From Desulfobacterales bacterium (GTDB lineage: Bacteria; Desulfobacterota; DSM-4660; Desulfatiglandales; B25-G16), in NCBI GenBank assembly GCA_013375335.1, contig JABXJZ010000069.1, forward strand, positions 1 through 7,205: a stretch of DNA of 7,205 bases, read 5' to 3'. Below the pieces are notes generated by a model. That model was not told the origin of the DNA. It ran no database searches and saw nothing but the letters and a program-made list of their open reading frames with translations. The position numbers were made by a program, and so were the translations under genes. Positions within the stretch are counted from its first letter, which is position 1. The number at the start of each line of letters is the position of its first letter. This document shows positions 6,158 to 7,205 of this stretch, in pieces.

Positions 6158-7057
6158 CTAGATCAACGCATCCCTTTCCCACCCCAGCTTGACAAGTTGG
6201 ATCAGGTCGGGATGGCTATTTCCCAGCCCGAAGCGGGTGTCTGCTTTGGCAATGTGGTGGGGAGGGGGACTGATGGGGCTCTCCTTGCCGAAGAAGGTAT
6301 CCCGTTTGGCCTGTATGATCCGAGCTCCCGTGGCGTCGGCAGCCACCGGATCGGTGCTCACGATGAGACCCGAGTAGTGCCACGTGTGGCGTCTGCTGAA
6401 GTGATGGGGCCCGATGCCATGAAACAGCGGGGTCAACATCACCAGAATATTAAGGCGGGTCTTGCCCTTGACCCGAGGCAGGTGCCAGATGGCGCCCAGG
6501 TCCTCGCAGGCATTGCCGTGGTACCTAAAAGGCCAACGCACGAACATGATGTAGTTCTTGAGGAGCGTGCCAAGGCCTGACCAGTGGTGGGTTCTCATAG
6601 GGCGGACGTTGATGAGGGCTGTGGAATGATTGAACACAGGGTTCTTACGCACTCCCCGATCATCAGCACTCACATTTTCTTTACTGACGCCCGCATCCAG
6701 AAGGCGCTTACAGATGGCACTCTCAAGCGGCCTCGGGGTAGGGAGATGATACCAGACGTTACTCTTAATGCCAACGATATCTGTGGGCCCAACCAGTTGC
6801 TTCCACGCCGACACGGGATCAGTTGCGTCAAGGAGGGTAGTTACCGCCTGGTCCAGCATGTCCTGCAAGACATCGGGCCTGGGAGAACCATTGTTGTCGA
6901 GGGCCTTTCGATTCCGGACTAGAACCACGCGGCTCTTCGCGGGCCTTTTCAGGGATGAATGGGCCAGCAGCGGGAGCCCCATGAGGCTTCCCATAGCAAC
7001 ACATGAGCCAGCACGAATAAAATCTCGCCGTGTGATTATCTTCTTACCTTTTTCCAT
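6158..7057 (-). CDS. Tat-exported DUF362 domain protein of unknown function
   Basis: 299 aa from the ATG at 7057. The N-terminus is a twin-arginine signal: basic MEKGKKIITRRDFIR with the RR motif at 10-11 (TRRDFIR, 9-15), then a hydrophobic stretch (16-32) ending LPLLA, with probable cleavage near 32-34. This predicts export in folded form, often after cofactor insertion. The rest (about 43-299) reads as an intact DUF362 protein: SRVVLVRN (42-49), DIVGIKSNVW (93-102), ALINVRPMRTHHWSGLGTLLKNYI (split here as 147-158 and 159-170), KGKTRLNILVMLTPLF (197-212) and STDPVAADATGARI (234-247). There are only three cysteines, one in the signal, so no ferredoxin-type cluster is visible. DUF362 has no settled biochemical role. 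An upstream in-frame ATG at 7135 would overlap the previous gene and put 26 residues before the Tat signal, so 7057 is preferred although its ribosome site (GTGGA, 3 nt away) is weak. It lies 10 nt after the upstream gene. Confidence 0.85.
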   Translation of the reverse strand: MEKGKKIITRRDFIRAGSCVAMGSLMGLPLLAHSSLKRPAKSRVVLVRNRKALDNNGSPRPDVLQDMLDQAVTTLLDATDPVSAWKQLVGPTDIVGIKSNVWYHLPTPRPLESAICKRLLDAGVSKENVSADDRGVRKNPVFNHSTALINVRPMRTHHWSGLGTLLKNYIMFVRWPFRYHGNACEDLGAIWHLPRVKGKTRLNILVMLTPLFHGIGPHHFSRRHTWHYSGLIVSTDPVAADATGARIIQAKRDTFFGKESPISPPPHHIAKADTRFGLGNSHPDLIQLVKLGWERDALI

Positions 7058-7067
7058 ATATCCACGA

Positions 7068-7205
7068 TTATTGTTGAGAAGGGGCCTCCATAATTTCTTC
7101 GAGAAGTCCCTGAGCAAGCCCTCTGCTGTGGGCATCGAAGATGACAGCCAGAAGCCCGCCCTTTACCGCAGCGCCAGACCATTTCCCGTTTTCCAGCACG
7201 GCCAT
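7068..7205 (-). CDS. C-terminal end of an unidentified gene (cut by the right edge)
   Basis: On the minus strand the frame is open from the window edge to a TAA at 7070-7068, giving 45 residues that begin MAVLENGKWSGAAVKGG and end EEIMEAPSQQ. The first codon in the window is an ATG, but it lies exactly at the edge, so it may be internal to a longer protein; no ribosome site can be seen. The composition looks protein-like (alternating hydrophobic and charged residues, a helix-like tail) and the stop is only 10 nt before the DUF362 start, which fits an operon with it. I do not recognise the family. Confidence 0.5.
   Translation of the reverse strand: MAVLENGKWSGAAVKGGLLAVIFDAHSRGLAQGLLEEIMEAPSQQ

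Noticed and set aside
5988..6182. Minus-strand open frame of 64 codons after the DUF362 gene
   Set aside because: It overlaps the 3' end of the DUF362 gene in another frame, has no good ribosome site that I can see, and no recognisable domain; its composition (many Cys, Phe, Leu) looks non-coding.
7058..7135. Longer DUF362 protein starting at 7135
   Set aside because: The extension would place 26 residues in front of a well-formed Tat signal and overlap the end of the upstream gene. The ATG at 7057 gives a normal Tat N-terminus.

Overview
This window holds the front part of a division and cell-wall (dcw) cluster, all on the minus strand. Read in the direction of transcription (from high to low coordinates), the order is: the 3' end of an unidentified gene, a Tat-exported DUF362 protein, an intergenic gap of about 360 bp, then mraZ, rsmH (mraW), ftsL, ftsI, murE and the first two thirds or less of murF, which runs off the left edge. 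No convincing gene is seen on the plus strand.

The likely source is a Gram-negative, meso-diaminopimelate-containing bacterium, most probably a deltaproteobacterial-type lineage (Desulfobacterota and relatives). The reasons are the compact mraZ-rsmH-ftsL-ftsI-murE-murF order, an FtsI that carries a single C-terminal PASTA domain, a MurE with the DNPR motif of meso-DAP-adding enzymes, and a Tat-signal DUF362 protein of a type I associate with anaerobic bacteria. This is an inference from gene content; no rRNA or other phylogenetic marker is present.

The dcw genes are tightly packed: mraZ to rsmH 12 nt, rsmH to ftsL 1 nt, ftsL to ftsI a 4-nt ATGA overlap, ftsI to murE 76 nt, murE to murF 10 nt. 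They probably form one operon. It would be driven from a promoter with a perfect TTGACA -35 box and an A/T-rich upstream element, and controlled by MraZ through three 10-bp-spaced boxes just before mraZ. The products act together: MraZ regulates the cluster, RsmH methylates 16S rRNA, FtsL and FtsI are divisome proteins (FtsI is the septal transpeptidase), and MurE and MurF add meso-DAP and D-Ala-D-Ala to the UDP-MurNAc peptide.

Upstream, the DUF362 gene and the partial gene before it (10 nt apart) look like the end of a separate transcription unit of unknown function. The gap between the two units (about 5857-6157) has no recognisable gene, but contains short inverted repeats, a repeated 12-mer and very short ORFs. 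I see no clear sign of a mobile element, CRISPR array, tRNA or rRNA. Most of the window is ordinary core genome. The most notable details are the clear MraZ operator and a MraZ whose second DxxxR motif has lost its aspartate.
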